NCBI GenBank assembly: GCA_026225945.1
Contig: JAMJFZ010003163.1
Location: 22,879,001-22,943,000 of the forward strand
DNA: 64,000 bases
DNA from: Cricetomys ansorgei
Lineage: Eukaryota > Chordata > Mammalia > Rodentia > Nesomyidae
Reading direction: 5' to 3'
Shown in pieces: positions 11,015 to 22,770 of the stretch. Made by a program: the position numbers and the translations under genes. The notes beneath the pieces are model-generated. The model was not told where the DNA came from and did no database searches. It saw only the letters and a list, made by a program, of their open reading frames with translations. The first letter of the stretch is position 1. Every line of letters starts with the position of its first letter.

Positions 11015-11097
11015 GTTACTTGAAGAGGGTTCACTTAATCTGAACAACTATGAAGAAGGGATTAAACATCCCCATCTTACAGGAAAAAAAAAAAAAA
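11015..11097 (-). mobile_element. MIR fragment ending in an A14 run
   Basis: 'aacatccccatcttacagga' is the minus-strand MIR core. It runs into a homopolymer of 14 A at 11084-11097 where the MIR would normally read 'gaggaaactgaggc'. Confidence 0.6.
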
Positions 11098-11429
11098 GCT
11101 GAGATCTCAGATGTCTTCAGTGGCTTTTCTGGGGCCACAAATGGGATCATACTGAGCCGGAATTAGGTGCCTGGCCCACCTTGAGCTGCTGGCCTTTCTC
11201 CTTCTGCTGTGACACTCATCACTTGAGGGCAGAGGAACGTTGGTATGGACCAGCAACCAAGGAAGGCCCCTGGAAGAGGATAGCTCCTGACCAGGTCCTG
11301 ATATAAATGATGTACTGAAGAAAGAAAAGTAGGCTCCCAGGTCTTGGTGTTCCGATGAGACACCCTTGTCACTTACCTGCAAGTGGTCATGGGCCAGTAC
11401 TTGCCCAGTTTGTTTTAATTCTATGCACT

Positions 11430-11525
11430 GTGAGCTGCGTAGCGTTTATCCTTGCTTCACAAATAGGGAAACCAAGGCGCTGATGTGGCTTGCTTGGGCT
11501 TACTGTCACATCAGTGGCAAGACAC
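11430..11525 (-). mobile_element. MIR fragment
   Basis: 'cttcacaaatagggaaacca' followed by 'gtcacatcagtggcaag' matches minus-oriented MIR ('agatgaggaaactgaggc' ... 'agtggcagag'). Confidence 0.55.
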
Positions 11526-11729
11526 ACATCACCCCACCATGTTATGTTCCTGTTGTCCCCGTGTCCTCCTGGGTGGTACAGGTCACTCCCCTGACTCTGC
11601 AGTTTCAGACAAGGAACCTATGGCATGAAGATACTAGCTTGGGTGATGTCTGCAGGAATCCATCACTGGCCCGTACAAGTAGCCTCTGTACAGGTAGTGG
11701 GGCTTCCCCTCTCCTCCATTCTGGCCCTC

Positions 11730-11882
11730 TTTTTTTATTTTCCCAAGCAGGGTTTCTCTGTTGTAACTCTGGCTGTCCTGGAACACACTCTGTAGAACAG
11801 GCTGGCCTTGAACTCACAGAGATCCATCTGCCTCTGCCTCCTGAGTCCTGGGATTAAAGGTGTGCGTCACCACCACCCAGCT
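11730..11882 (-). mobile_element. B1 SINE, near full length
   Basis: Well-preserved minus-oriented B1 with a T-rich tail at the left, 'gggtttctctgttgtaactc', 'ctggccttgaactcacagag' and 'gggattaaaggtgtgcgtca'. The 'ctcacagagatcc' variant is more typical of rat-like or cricetid B1 than of mouse. Confidence 0.95.
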
Positions 11883-12019
11883 CCACTCCTGCCCTCTTAA
11901 CACCTAGAATCCAGCTCCATCAGGAATGATCTCTTGTGGGCACAAGCCCCCGAAGCTAGTGCCATGCTCCTCCTCGGCCCCACCACCCTCATCTTCTAAG
12001 ACCTGGGTTTGCCCACCGT

Positions 12020-12560
12020 AGGCTCCTGGGGAATAAAAAAAACCTTAACTGTGTTTCTTTAAACTGATCATCAATTTCCCCTTTATGAAAATTAACACTG
12101 GAGAGGAAATGTCTTGAAAAATACATCAACGCGAGGCAAATGGCTTTCTGAGATCAATGTCAGGCACACACACAGGTGCGGGGCGAACTTCATTTCATTC
12201 CGTCTCCCAATCTAGGTCCAGGGTTGGCGGGGGTTAGCGGGAGCCTAGTAGCAGGCAGGGTCCCGTCTTCTGTACATAGCGATGTCCCCCGTGACTGCTG
12301 GGGGCGGGGGGCAGAAGGCCCCTGCCTGCCACGTGCCCCGCCATTCCTTCCCTCCAGGTATTGCCACTTAATTTTGTTTAGAAATTTGAAAAGTAAGTAG
12401 GAATGTGGGCTGATTATAGACTTGATTTAAAGGTTTGATTTAGGTTTCTCTCTGTTCTTATATCAAAGATAACGTGGAAGTGAAACTATCACGCTCAGGT
12501 AATGAGATTTTATATTAAAAAGAATAAATTAAGCTCATAAAACTGTAGGTGGGAGGGCAA
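12020..12560. promoter_or_regulatory. Candidate regulatory block, AT-rich unique DNA
   Basis: Repeat-free, AT-rich sequence flanked by GC-richer DNA. At 12462-12472 an ATCAAAG (TCF/LEF core) overlaps an AGATAA (GATA core). Further runs such as 'tttatgaaaattaacac' and 'gaataaattaagctcata' resemble homeobox-bound DNA. Conservation is inferred from appearance only. Confidence 0.4.
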
Positions 12561-12799
12561 GGAGGGGCCGTTCCCTTCACGGAGGGAGCCTATACATTTA
12601 TGTAACAAGTACCTGTCGTGATTAGGAGTCCAGGTTTGGTCCCAGACTTTGAAGTAGCCTTTGTCTGGTCTACTATCCCCACAGGGTTTCAGGGATGAGA
12701 TTCCAGGGTCTCAGGAGGCAGACATAACCTCTCCCTTTACCACTTAACTGCGACTGTGGGCAGGTGGCGTCCCCTCTCCTACCCTCCTCCTCCTCTTCT
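12561..12799. other. Unique DNA
   Basis: Nothing recognised. Confidence 0.4.
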
Positions 12800-13000
12800 C
12801 CCAGGTGAGAGAAGTGCCACCACCACGTTTATTATTTTCATATTTATTGTCATCCGCAGCAGATGTAGCGGACGCACGATGTGCGCATGCGGAGAATACA
12901 CAGTGGGCACTCCAGAGTGTGACAACTTGAGTAGCAGCTCTCTTAGCAGACAGATGGGAATTGCTGCTACCGGTCGAGCAGAGTCTCGAAGTGAGTGAAG
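12800..13000. promoter_or_regulatory. Candidate element with NRF1-like site
   Basis: Contains tgcgcatgcgg at 12882-12892, one base short of the palindromic NRF1 consensus TGCGCATGCGC, amid several CpG dinucleotides and an AT-rich run ('gtttattattttcatattta'). NRF1 sites are usually promoter-proximal and CpG-rich, but no island surrounds this one. Confidence 0.3.
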
Positions 13001-13229
13001 AAATAAAACCCTGGCCTGCCTGCCAATCACTGCCCATTCCTGCCAGGCCTGGGAAACAGTTGTCCGTATCCGTCCAGAGGGCCTGAATCCCACTTAGGAC
13101 AGTAGCCATGGACGGAGGCTGTGAAGACAGCCATCTCAGCCTTCCCCTCTGTTCCAACCTCTCCCTTCTCTGTGAGCAATAACACGAAATACAAAGAGCA
13201 GGAATCAAATAAAGACCCCGAAACTGAGC

Positions 13230-13450
13230 CGTCTGTGGTCATTTTTAAAACAGATCCTGTTTGAAAAGCTGGGTGACATTTTCCTTTAACGCCTGATTTT
13301 TTTTTAATGCTGGCTGCATTTTTTAAGCACCCAGCCGGCTTGTAACTCGCCAGAGCGGTACAGTAGCATCGCCGACTGTACCATTTGATCATTAATTTAT
13401 CACAGTTCTAGCAGTTTGTCTGACAGGTGATAGTACTTTCATCTAATGAG
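13230..13450. promoter_or_regulatory. Candidate regulatory block
   Basis: Unique sequence mixing CpG-containing stretches (13335-13385) with a homeobox-type run 'tgatcattaatttatcac' (13386-13403). It looks like a conserved non-coding element; conservation is not tested here. Confidence 0.35.
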
Positions 13451-14984
13451 CTTCGGCCCGGGTGGGGGGCTCCGCAGCCTGGGCTGGTGGGTCTGCAGGC
13501 TAAGGGCCATGCTCCCTCTGGCTGTGGGCCTGTTCCATTCCAGAACAGCGAAGGCGCCAGAAAGCAGCTGCTCAAGGAGGGTCCTGCCACAGCAGATGAG
13601 GCTTGAGATGCCTCAAGTGGGCTCAGGACAAGCAGAAGTTATGAATGGGACTCCAGGCTCGGCAGTGAGGAGTCAGTGGTGGTCAGGGCGAGGTTGGCTA
13701 TGGTATTGAATGCACTGCAGCTCCAAATGTGGAGGCCTCAGTGGACAGGGTGGATCTCTCACTCAAACAGCCTGTAAGGTCGGGGAGAGGACTAAGGCTG
13801 ACACCTCCTGGGGGACCTAGTGCTGTCCCACTCTGGTGGAGAGGAAGGCAAGAATAATCACATGATACTTTCATGACCAAGGGCAAGTTCAAGTGGGTAA
13901 AGAAGTAGGGTGCTACCAGACCACCCAAAAGGAAAATTGAATATCTGTCTGCAGTCATGGTGCCCACCCTCTAAGAATTGTGCTGGTAAGAGACTTCTGA
14001 CTGCCCTGTGTGTCATAGTTCCACACCCAAGGCTCCTTCCTCCACACTCTGTCGATACCTTCCCACAGCCAGCCAGCATCACCCTGTTCTTGCTCTCTTA
14101 CTCTGTCTCCCTGGGCTCTGAGCCTCAGTGGCCTGGTGCTCCAAAGCCATTTTCTTGTAAGTTTCTAAGGCCCCTTTAAATGGACTCAGCAGGATCAACA
14201 GTGGCCATACGCATCTTGATTCTAGACAGGAACTCGAGAAAAGGACCCTCTTTTCCTCCTTTGAGGTATTTCTTGGCATGCCTGTCACACAAAGAGACAC
14301 CAGCTGCTCCAAGGAATTTGGAGATTTGTGCTGACTGGGTTGTCCCAGGGCCATGGGGAAGAAGACCCTGCGACCTACCAGCCTGCTGTCTTCTAATTGA
14401 TTTGGGTGTCTCAGTTGTCTAGAGGGATGGAGCCCTGAGCTCCTGTGTGCTGTCAGATGATTCACTTCCTCCTCCACACTTTTCCTGCTCGGTCCGTTCA
14501 CTCCCAGGAGTGGGGAGACTTGGAGCCATACTCAGGTCTCAAACAGCTAGAAACCCCTGCTTTACACCTGCAGTCTGGGACTCACCCCAGACTAGTGCTG
14601 TTCAAATCTCCAGGGACAGGGCTCGGAGTGTGGTACCTCTATAGAGGTTCTCCAGGTGACTTGAACACGGAGCCTGGGGTGCAAACCTCTGACTGCCATG
14701 ACCTGGCTTCTGCCCAGTTCTCTGCTCTTATCCCTCATGTTTGTCTTCTTCATTCATGCTTCTCCAGCCTTCCTTCAACCTCCCACAAGGCGACAGGCCA
14801 TCCTCGGGTCTCTGTCTCCAGGGCATTTGGACTTGCTGTTGTTCCCTTGGTATAAAATACTACCTTTCCTCAAATGCTGGTAGGGATCCTTCTCTCTTGC
14901 TGTTCATCCCCAACCCTTTTGCTGAGATGTGTCTGTGGCCCTCCAGTGTGGCGTGGCCCCACCCTCAGCCTATAATATCTCATA
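13451..14984. other. Unique DNA, no gene recognised
   Basis: About 1.5 kb of single-copy-looking sequence. Overlapping frames of 136 codons (14445-14855, +) and 140 codons (14079-14501, -) have no recognisable motif. Confidence 0.5.
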
Positions 14985-15017
14985 TTTTCCTACCTTTTTA
15001 ACTTGCTGTTATTATGC

Positions 15018-15048
<31 letters not shown>

Positions 15049-15165
15049 CTACCGGAATATACTTCCTGTGGGCAGACTCTGTGCTGCTTTAGTTCATTTG
15101 TATGCCTACCTCTCTAAATGCCTTGTGTCTTGTTCAGTAAACAGTTACTGAGTGAATCCATGCAA
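14985..15165 (+). mobile_element. L2 LINE 3' fragment split by (TG)n
   Basis: After the microsatellite, 'ttcctgtgggcagactctgt' and 'tcagtaaacagttactgagt' match the L2 3' end ('gagggcagggactttgtctg' ... 'caataaatatttgttgaatg'). Confidence 0.65.
15020..15048. repeat. (TG)n microsatellite
   Basis: About 14 TG units interrupting the L2 fragment. Confidence 0.95.
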
Positions 15166-15549
15166 AAACTAATATTTACGGAACATTTTTCAGAGGTTTG
15201 TACCTCTGCCGATTATTTTCCAGAGTCTATTCTGGGAAAAGGCATGTCTCTTTTGAACAACTCACAGGAGTAGATTTTCCTTGGACAGGTAATTGCCCAG
15301 ATTGTGTAACTCTGGAATAACAAATTTAGCCCTGTGCTTCCTGGGATCCAAAGCAAAAAGGGTAAGATTCGCCACAGAAGCTATGTTGGGCCGTGTGGCC
15401 AGTGTATCTGCTTCTTCCTCCTCCTTCTCTGTGGTCTTTGATTTTCCATGTCTATTTTCATAGCATCTGATTACAAGCTGACTCAAACCCTTTTTGGAAG
15501 CAGGCGGAATAAAAATAGCCAGGAACACAAACAACTGATTGGGGTGTGT
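15166..15549. other. Unique DNA
   Basis: No recognisable feature. Confidence 0.4.
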
Positions 15550-15670
15550 AATGCCTATTTTACAGACATGCAATACAAGTCCGGGGCAGGTGGGGTGGCT
15601 TGTCTGAGGTCACACAGCCTGGGCAAGGACCCAGGTCCCTTGAATTCCAGGCCACTTCATCCTGCTCTGA
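15550..15670 (-). mobile_element. MIR fragment
   Basis: 'gcctattttacagacatgca' and 'tgaggtcacacagcctgggc' are the two most conserved blocks of MIR in minus orientation. Confidence 0.75.
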
Positions 15671-16578
15671 ATTACAGTGGAAGAGCCAAACCCGTGTTTT
15701 GCTTTGCTTCTGACATAATGTTTGGGATCCGACATTATTAATACTTCCCTAAAGGAAAAAAAAAAAAACCCAGAGGGGTGAAGCACCAGCCCTGGGTGGT
15801 TCAGCAGGCTGGGAACCTGGGTATGGTGTGGTGCTTTCAGTATTCAAGGCCCCTAAGCACAGCTGCGGGTCCCTTAGTATTGACTGGAAAGCATTGTTCC
15901 ATTGTTTTTACCTTAGCAGTGGGCTTGGGTGCTTCGGGATGACCGTAAGGGATGACCTGCCGGCTGCTGCCTCTGTATAGCTCGAAGAGAGCACGAAGTG
16001 ATAGAGAAAATCATCCGGCCAGCATCCCTAATTGCTTTCAACAGAAACTGTCACCAGATAGGTAGAAGCAGAGGCGAGGGGGGAGTCACATCAATCTCAG
16101 CTCACTCAGCGCACTGATCCAGTCTGACCAACGCACGTCCTAGCATACAGATGTTTTTACTGAGAGGAATATGAGCCGAGAAGAGCCTGCAGCTCTTCCG
16201 GTGCTGGAGAGTGAGAGGATCGACCTGACGAGGAGTCGAAGACGTTAGAATCAGGATGTGGTTGTCAATAATGCAGAAGTAACACCGCTGATATATTGAA
16301 CCTTGCTGCGTCCAGGGCCTGTCCTCTACACGCCAACTCCGTCTTCTCACTCAGTCTGTCCTCCTCCCCCATCTGGCATTAAATTAAGACTCGTGGAGCT
16401 TCGCACCACATGCAGAAAGTACGGGGAAGTAAGCATGGCTTGCTGAGTTCCAAGTAGTGTTCTAGAATGTCCCATACGCAACTCATTCCTCTCAGAGATC
16501 TGCCATCAGCCCTGTTTGCAGAGGGGAAGACTCTGACTAGCGAAGTAGAGGAAAATCAGCCTTTACAAGTCCCATGAA
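15671..16578. other. Unique DNA, no gene recognised
   Basis: Single-copy sequence with an A-run at about 15755-15768. The stretch 16090-16330 contains several CpG dinucleotides and no repeats, but no clear motif cluster. Confidence 0.45.
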
Positions 16579-16809
16579 AGCTTTCTCTAGTATTGAGGGC
16601 TTTTTTTTTTTTTTTTTTTTTTTTTTGTCTTACAAGACAGGGTTTCTCTGCTGTAACTCTGTAACCCTGGCTGTCCTGGAACTCACTCTGTAGACCAGCC
16701 TGGCCTTGAACTCACAGAGATATCCACCTGACTCTGCCTTTCAAAGTGATGGGACTAAAGGTGTGCACCACCACATGTGGAAGATACAGGCCAAGAGCTT
16801 TCTCTAGTA
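16579..16809 (-). mobile_element. B1 SINE with perfect 14-bp target-site duplication
   Basis: The duplication agctttctctagta occurs at 16579-16592 and 16796-16809. Between them lie a T26 run (16601-16626, the poly-A tail on the other strand) and a near-complete minus-oriented B1 ('gacagggtttctctgctgta', 'ctggccttgaactcacagag'). A small internal duplication ('taactctgtaaccctgg') distinguishes this copy. Intact flanking duplications and a long tail show it is one of the youngest insertions here. Confidence 0.95.
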
Positions 16810-17894
16810 CCCAGAGCATGGACATCACAGTCCTGCCATGTCACCTTGGCCTAATGAACACAACACCTCTCTGCCCACACCCTGGCCTGATAGCTCCATA
16901 GTTTCATTGCCCTCCACTTTGGATCCTTTATTGACAGAGCTGTGTCTCCTGGGCTTCTCTAGGCGCTGGTTTAATCCGACAATGAAGAATGTCTGGATCC
17001 TTGTTATCAATGTGAAAGAGACTCTGCCACGCCAAGTTGGCTATGTGTAGAGGCCTGCGTGCCTGTTCTGTGACAGACACCTGAGGCGCTATTACCACGA
17101 CACAGTGGTACCCCACCCCACCCCAGCAGTGGTTCTGGGCACTCAGTGGTCCAGGGATACAAGGAGTTCAGACAGTGTTCTGCTCTGCACAGGGCTGACT
17201 GGCCTGGACAAACTGGGCCTGGCTCAAGCTGAACCTGCTGAATAGCTAGCCGTATGGATTTCTTCATGCTGGAATATAGGATGGCCACAGATCGGCATAG
17301 ATGAGTCCCTGAGGGTGCCGCTGTCCCCACTCAGCGCCTGTGGAGAGGGTCGGCAAGTCTGTGGGAGGGGGATAGATGAGTTCCAGGATAGATGGCTTGG
17401 TGCATTTCTTTTAGAGTCACCCTCCAGGCTTCAGGAAGGCCCAGGCAATGCAGCCCGAGAGCCATTCACTCATCTGCACCTGGCCCTGGAGCCTCAGTCT
17501 CTGGATGTATGCTCTTCTTTAGAGCATCTTGGAGATGCCATCTTCCTCATCTCAAATCCCATCCAGAGTATCAGAGCTTCGTAAGATACACTTCAATGAG
17601 CAATGGAGCATATTCATAGTGCATTCACTATAATTAGCACCTAGTAGCCGTGGTTTGCTGCAAAGTTCTGCAAAGCTCTAGAAAGCTGGTTTTGCTTGCA
17701 AAGTTGAATCGGCCCCACTGGCTTGGGTGTGGGCTCCGCTCTGCACAGACTTCTCTGGCCATTTCTAAGGTCAGCACAAAAGACAACTTCAGCCAGTCCC
17801 TCCTTACTTTATTCCTGACCAAGGATCCTCCAGTTAGCTAAGACTTAGGTGGTGTTTCTGTCACCAAGCATGTGACAGATGGCAGCGCTGTCAG
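16810..17894. other. Unique DNA, no gene recognised
   Basis: Single-copy sequence, no exon or repeat recognised. Confidence 0.45.
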
Positions 17895-18075
17895 CACTAG
17901 CGGTTTTCAACTTGGGCTGATTCTACACCTCTCTACACGAGAGGAGACATTTGCCCTATCTGGAGACAGTGGGTTGATATTTTATGAGGTTCTGGCATCC
18001 AGTGGAAGTCAAGAGCTGCCAGACCTCCAGCAGGGCAAAGCCTATCCCCCCTACAGAGAACCATCTGGCTCCAGA
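17895..18075 (+). mobile_element. Ancient hAT-Charlie MITE, MER20-like
   Basis: 'ctagcggttttcaacttggg', 'gaggagacatttgccctatc', 'tggagacagtgggttgatat' and 'ctggcatccagtggaagtca' follow in order the consensus that reads 'cagtggttctcaacc' ... 'ggacatttggcaatgtctgg' ... 'ctggcatctagtgggtagag'. The 3' terminal repeat is degraded. Confidence 0.7.
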
Positions 18076-18894
18076 TGTCTGTCAGTGGAGCTGAGAACTA
18101 GAGAACCCGGGCCAGGAGCCTGCTATTTGCTTTCCAGCTCTGACATTTCCCTGAGGGCCCTAGTACTTAGGAAGAGGGTTCTAAGTCCACATCAGTGTCT
18201 TCAGAGACAGCTCATTCCCGTCAGCATTGTCTAAAACAACAGTAACCTTCACCATCTGTCCTTCAAACGCCGCAGCCACTAGTGGTTAACTGAGCCACTG
18301 ATGACTAACTGAATTCTCTGGGTCCTGACGCCGCCTACTTTGGGGGATTTTTGCTTATAAGACAGTCACATCTGGGTACATGTCTGATCTGTTGAAATAA
18401 CCCAGAGGGACAGATGTCAAACACACTTATTTATTTGTTTTTATTTTTTTGAGGAATTTCAAGTCTACAGTAAAATTGCAGAGAGATCTATTTCATGCTC
18501 ATGACTCTTCCCTCACCTCTCCAGGGAGTAGTCTCCATGGTGACCCACAGCCCTCACCAGAGGGCCAGGTTTGGTACCAAGAATGACACTACACTTGACT
18601 GTTGCTAACTCTTAGAATCCCTTACATCAGGGCTCCATGTTGGCTGTGGTGTTCGTTCCATCAGTTGGATACATGTAATGACATGGAACTACCAGGGTGT
18701 CCCTGGAAAGAGCTCTCTGCTCTAAAAGTCCTCTGTGCTCTGCCTAGCGTCTCAACCTGTCCAATCCCTGGGACACAGAACTGTTCACTCTTAGAGCATC
18801 TTTTCTAGAATGTCGTTTACTTGGGGTGCTGCAGTATGTAGGAAAAACCTCCCGACGCTGAGAGAGGGCAGAGTGATTGCTTTTACAATGATTA
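18076..18894. other. Unique DNA, no gene recognised
   Basis: Includes an AT-rich run at about 18420-18455. No exon recognised. Confidence 0.45.
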
Positions 18895-19465
18895 GTTCGA
18901 TTCATGATTTTGGCAAGAACTCTCCAAAAAAAAATAAAAATAGCGTTCCCATCTGGTCTTGTAATCCCACTTTTGAAACGACATTAAACATTAGAAGCAG
19001 GATCTTAAGCAGATAATTGCAGAACCGTGCTTGGAGTTGAATTTGTCACAAGAGCCAAGAGCAGAAGCAACCCAAATATCCACCAAGGGATTAATGGTCA
19101 AGCATATGGTATCGATCCACAATGGAATACTATTCAGCCTGCAAGAGTAAGAATATTGTGATACCCACAGTAAGATGTACAAATGCACAGACAGCTTGGC
19201 AAGTGACAGAAACCCATCACAAACTGTTCTGCTTAGATGAGGACTCCAGGACAGTGAAACTCACAGAGACAGAGGGACTGAAATGGTAGTTAGCAGGGGC
19301 TTGTAGAAGAGGAAAGGGGAAAAGCAGAAAGAGGAAAGTTGTTTAAATGGTCAAGAAGAGCATGGGTGCACAGCATTGGTAATAAACTCAACTGCATTGA
19401 CCTTGAAAGTGGTTGAAAGGTCAATTTTACATCGTGTGCATTTTATCTTGGTTTATAAAAAGGTT
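18895..19465 (+). mobile_element. Ancient L1 3' end (ORF2 tail and 3' UTR)
   Basis: 'agcagaagcaacccaaatat', 'caatggaatactattcagcc' and a downstream 3'-UTR-like part are diagnostic of the end of mammalian L1 ORF2. Truncated at the 5' side, diverged, no open frame. Confidence 0.9.
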
Positions 19466-19689
19466 TTGGCACACAGGACCCTGGTATAGACAGGCCAGTG
19501 TGCATACTGGAGCCCTGGGAAGGGGTCAGTTCCTGTTGGTGAGGCTGTAAGGTAATCCTCAGCCCAGAGCATCTTAGAGAAGGCACATGTACGGGGAGGG
19601 GGGGCAGGGAGCACCAATTGCAGAGTGTTGTCTACCTAGTGTTCTGGTCAATAACAGAAGATGGCTGCCATTCTTCCTTGGCAAGCCTC
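19466..19689. other. Unique DNA
   Basis: Nothing recognised. Confidence 0.4.
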
Positions 19690-19805
19690 TCAGTGCACTG
19701 CTGAGCTATACAAAGATATCCATTTTACAGACACGAAAATGGGCTCTGGGAGTCTGGAGGCTTGCCTCTGGGCATAAGGCCCAGAGTTGGGACAGAATCT
19801 CAGAT
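19690..19805 (-). mobile_element. MIR fragment
   Basis: 'atccattttacagacacgaa' is the MIR core in minus orientation; a degraded accession of the downstream segment follows. Confidence 0.6.
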
Positions 19806-20804
19806 ATGGCTGGCTCCTTTTGGCATCTGCACTGAGTGACTGAGCTGGATCAGGGAGAACTGAGGAACCAGAAAGGACAGTCCATGCCAGGGGTGATGTG
19901 GGCTCCTAGCTGACCACCATTCTCATCACAGGGACCTGGAGGCTGAGGGAGGCCACAGGGAGGGCACAAGGGACAGTCCTCTTGCAAGCGGGGGGTGATT
20001 TCCATGTCTGTCCTTCCAGAAAATTGACAGGCTGAGGTGACAGCTCTTTGGTGACTTGGCTCTACTCTCCCGAGACCAGAAGGACACTTGATCCCAATTA
20101 TGGAAAGTGCCTGGGTCAGCCATCACTGGGCATGATCCAAGTGCCTCGTATGGCAGCTGATTAAAAACGAGACAGCCCTCTTATGAACCCTTGAGTCTTG
20201 AAGCTAAGGCCTTTTTGGGCCTTGTAGTTGAGTCTGGACAGGCACAGTTACCTCTGCTTTGCCCTGGCACTGTAGAAAGAGGGGCTGCCCAGGTGGGCCA
20301 AGGGCCAGGAGTCATGCATGGAACCTGAAGGTCACCGGCAGACTGCAGGGGTAACCTCACAGGTAACGTTTGACTACCAGATCCTTGTCAAGCTAGGGTG
20401 TAGCAAACCTGGCCTGGGTGTAAGGCCAGGCTGTCCTCAGCGGGAGTCAGCCCGTCATCTCTCTCAGGCGTCTGAGGTCTGTTCCTTCTGTCCTCTGCTG
20501 GGTCAGCACCTGGCCTCATCACCAATGCAGCGTGGCTGGGACCAGGGAGATGTCAAGTCCAATGTGGCATCTGTTGGTCATTTCTTTGACAATGCCTTTA
20601 CTCCTAAGTCTCGCTGTCTTTGGAACCAGTTTGACTGACAGGCAATAGCATCAGCCTTATGTGGAGTGGTGAGGTGCACATGACAAGACAAGCCGGAGGA
20701 CCAGAGACATATGAGGGGCCCTACGAATCCAAAGCACAATGCCTGTGGACCATGGTGGAGCCCATCACCAAGTCTGGACACGGTCTTCTGCTTCTAACTG
20801 CTTT
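19806..20804. other. Unique DNA, no gene recognised
   Basis: Single-copy sequence. Nothing recognised on either strand. Confidence 0.45.
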
Positions 20805-20925
20805 GTTATGAAGTTAGGCAGGCCCCGATGAAAGATAAGAACTGAGAAGTCCAGGAAGAGAAAGAGACCTTTCCAAGGCTACACAGGGAGCTAGTGGCAG
20901 AATGGCATCTGCCCCCAGAGATTGT
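20805..20925 (-). mobile_element. MIR fragment
   Basis: 'ctacacagggagctagtggc' matches the minus-strand MIR block 'tcacacagctagtaagtggc'. The remainder is weak. Confidence 0.5.
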
Positions 20926-21494
20926 CCCTGCTCAGATCCCAGAGAGGGTCCCTCTGCTAATGTTTTACCCACCACACTGATGCTTGTCCGTCAATCCTAC
21001 CCACTGTACACTCATTCCAAGGTCATGATTGGATGTTCATGGTTCTCCACTGCCACCTGTGATCACATGGGACACATGTGAGGGTGCTTTGCAGGGGGAC
21101 AAGGGGACATGGAATCCAGATCTCCAATTCAGTAGGAAGCTGTAGGAGGCAGAAATAGCAGCATCACCTGAAAGCAGTCAAACTGTACTTGTCCTGCCTT
21201 GGTTTCTGGGACTCATGGGACCACACACATCTCTGGACTACACCATGACACTGGTGCACGGCCATGAACGAGATCAGAGATTGGTAAGTGTTCGTTCGAC
21301 ACATTCGCTGTCCCTTTCTCATCCTTGCTTGTGGCAAGGATCAATAATAGATAACCGACCTCTCATGGCAGCTTTCCTCACTAAGTCTGGACCTAGCCTG
21401 TGCTTTTCACTTTAACAGACATTAGTAAATGATTACAGTTGACAAAACAAAGCAGTCCTCTTTGTCATGCCGAATCTCAATTCATTTGCTTGCT
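20926..21494. other. Unique DNA, no gene recognised
   Basis: Nothing recognised. Confidence 0.4.
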
Positions 21495-21632
21495 TTGCGC
21501 TTTACGTTTCTTTTCGTGTTTCGAGACAATGGCATTATATACCCCCAACTCCCAATTCTCTACTCTCTTGCCTTGGCCTCTTGAGAAGCGAACTTTCTAC
21601 CAACTGAGCTACATCCCCAGTTTCAGGCTTAA
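21495..21632 (-). mobile_element. Degraded B4/ID-type SINE fragment
   Basis: 'ctaccaactgagctacatcc' is the clear ID/B4 terminus. The part to its left resembles a worn B1 ('gccttggcctcttgag'). Confidence 0.6.
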
Positions 21633-22114
21633 TGTTCTTAACAGGGAGAAGTCCCCAAAAGGAAACCACTCACTTGATGAGTGCATCCTTAAGCCAGTGG
21701 TGGGGGTGGAGGGGTGTGCACAAGGATGGAGGTGTGGGCTTCAGAGTTCACAGATGGCTGTGTGGTGCCCACATGGTGAGCAGTGGTGACAGGGAGGGGT
21801 ATCAAGAGGCCAGTTTCGGGGAGCATGCATTCTGGGTGCTGGGGTACTGTCCGATACCTTTGTAGTTTGGATCCAGCGTTTCTGACCCTTGCCCACACAG
21901 CTGCACGAGATACATATAAAAGAGAGGAATCCAGTTTCCCCTTTTGGGGAGTTTATGAGACATACCGCTGCCTCTCTTAGCAGAGTATGAGCGGTGTGGG
22001 ACCTGAGCCCAGGCCTGTCCTCCTCCAAAGTCTGGCTCCCTTCTCTTCCCAAAGCTGAGCTCATCTGATTTTTTTAGTTTGGCTATTTCTTTAGAAAGGT
22101 TCTTCCTCTCTCTG
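21633..22114. other. Unique DNA
   Basis: A 226-codon minus frame (21802-22482) spans this and the purine tract; it has no domain and part of it is low-complexity Ser/Pro from that tract. Confidence 0.45.
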
Positions 22115-22190
22115 CACCTTCTGGAAATGGGAGAAGGAGACGGGGAGGAGGAGGGGGAGGGAGAGGACAAGGAGGGGAATGGGGCTGCCT
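22115..22190 (+). repeat. G-rich purine tract
   Basis: Nearly pure A/G with G-runs at 22142-22145, 22153-22157, 22159-22161, 22174-22177 and 22181-22184. Four or more G-runs allow an intramolecular G-quadruplex with one long loop, in principle. Confidence 0.7.
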
Positions 22191-22639
22191 CCTGGGTACC
22201 TTCCTTCTGGGAGGGAAGCAAGCACCTCATGGGAACGCATGCCCCAGAGAGCAGGTGGCTCCTCTGACCTCTCCAGGGAACCGCTGGGGCCGTGCAGTTC
22301 CAACAGCTGAAGTAAACCTCGCACCAAACCTGGCACCGGCACGTTAGCGACAGCTCCCAGAATGTAAAGGGACACACAATCATTCCTAATACACATCCAG
22401 GGTGAGAGCCAGATGTCGCTGGTGGCAAGGAGCACCGCTGGCAGACAAGTAGACACGCAGCCCTCAGCTCCCAGGAGCCCATGTAGGCCGCCTCTCAAGA
22501 TGGCTCTGCCTCTCACAGACACCTGTCTCTCATTGTCACTGTTACACAGAGACCTCGATGGGACAGGAACTGATGCATACCCTTGTTGTGGGCAAGGAGC
22601 CTCTGCAAAGTAACTGTGTAGAGCCCCTTATCAATCTCT
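22191..22639. other. Unique DNA
   Basis: Nothing recognised. Confidence 0.4.
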
Positions 22640-22770
22640 CCCCGAGCAGAAGCTATCCCCATTCACAGATGTGAAGACTGAGGTTCAAAAAACACTTGCC
22701 AGAGGTTGCACACTAATTTGGGGGCAGAGTTGGAGTGCAAACGCAGGAGTCTCAAACTCTAGGCAACTGA
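22640..22770 (-). mobile_element. MIR fragment
   Basis: 'atccccattcacagatgtga' and 'gaggttgcacactaatttgg' align with the MIR core in minus orientation. Confidence 0.7.

Noticed and set aside
21802..22482. 226-codon minus frame
   Set aside because: No domain; a Ser/Pro-rich part comes from the purine tract, and nothing suggests splicing or a start context.
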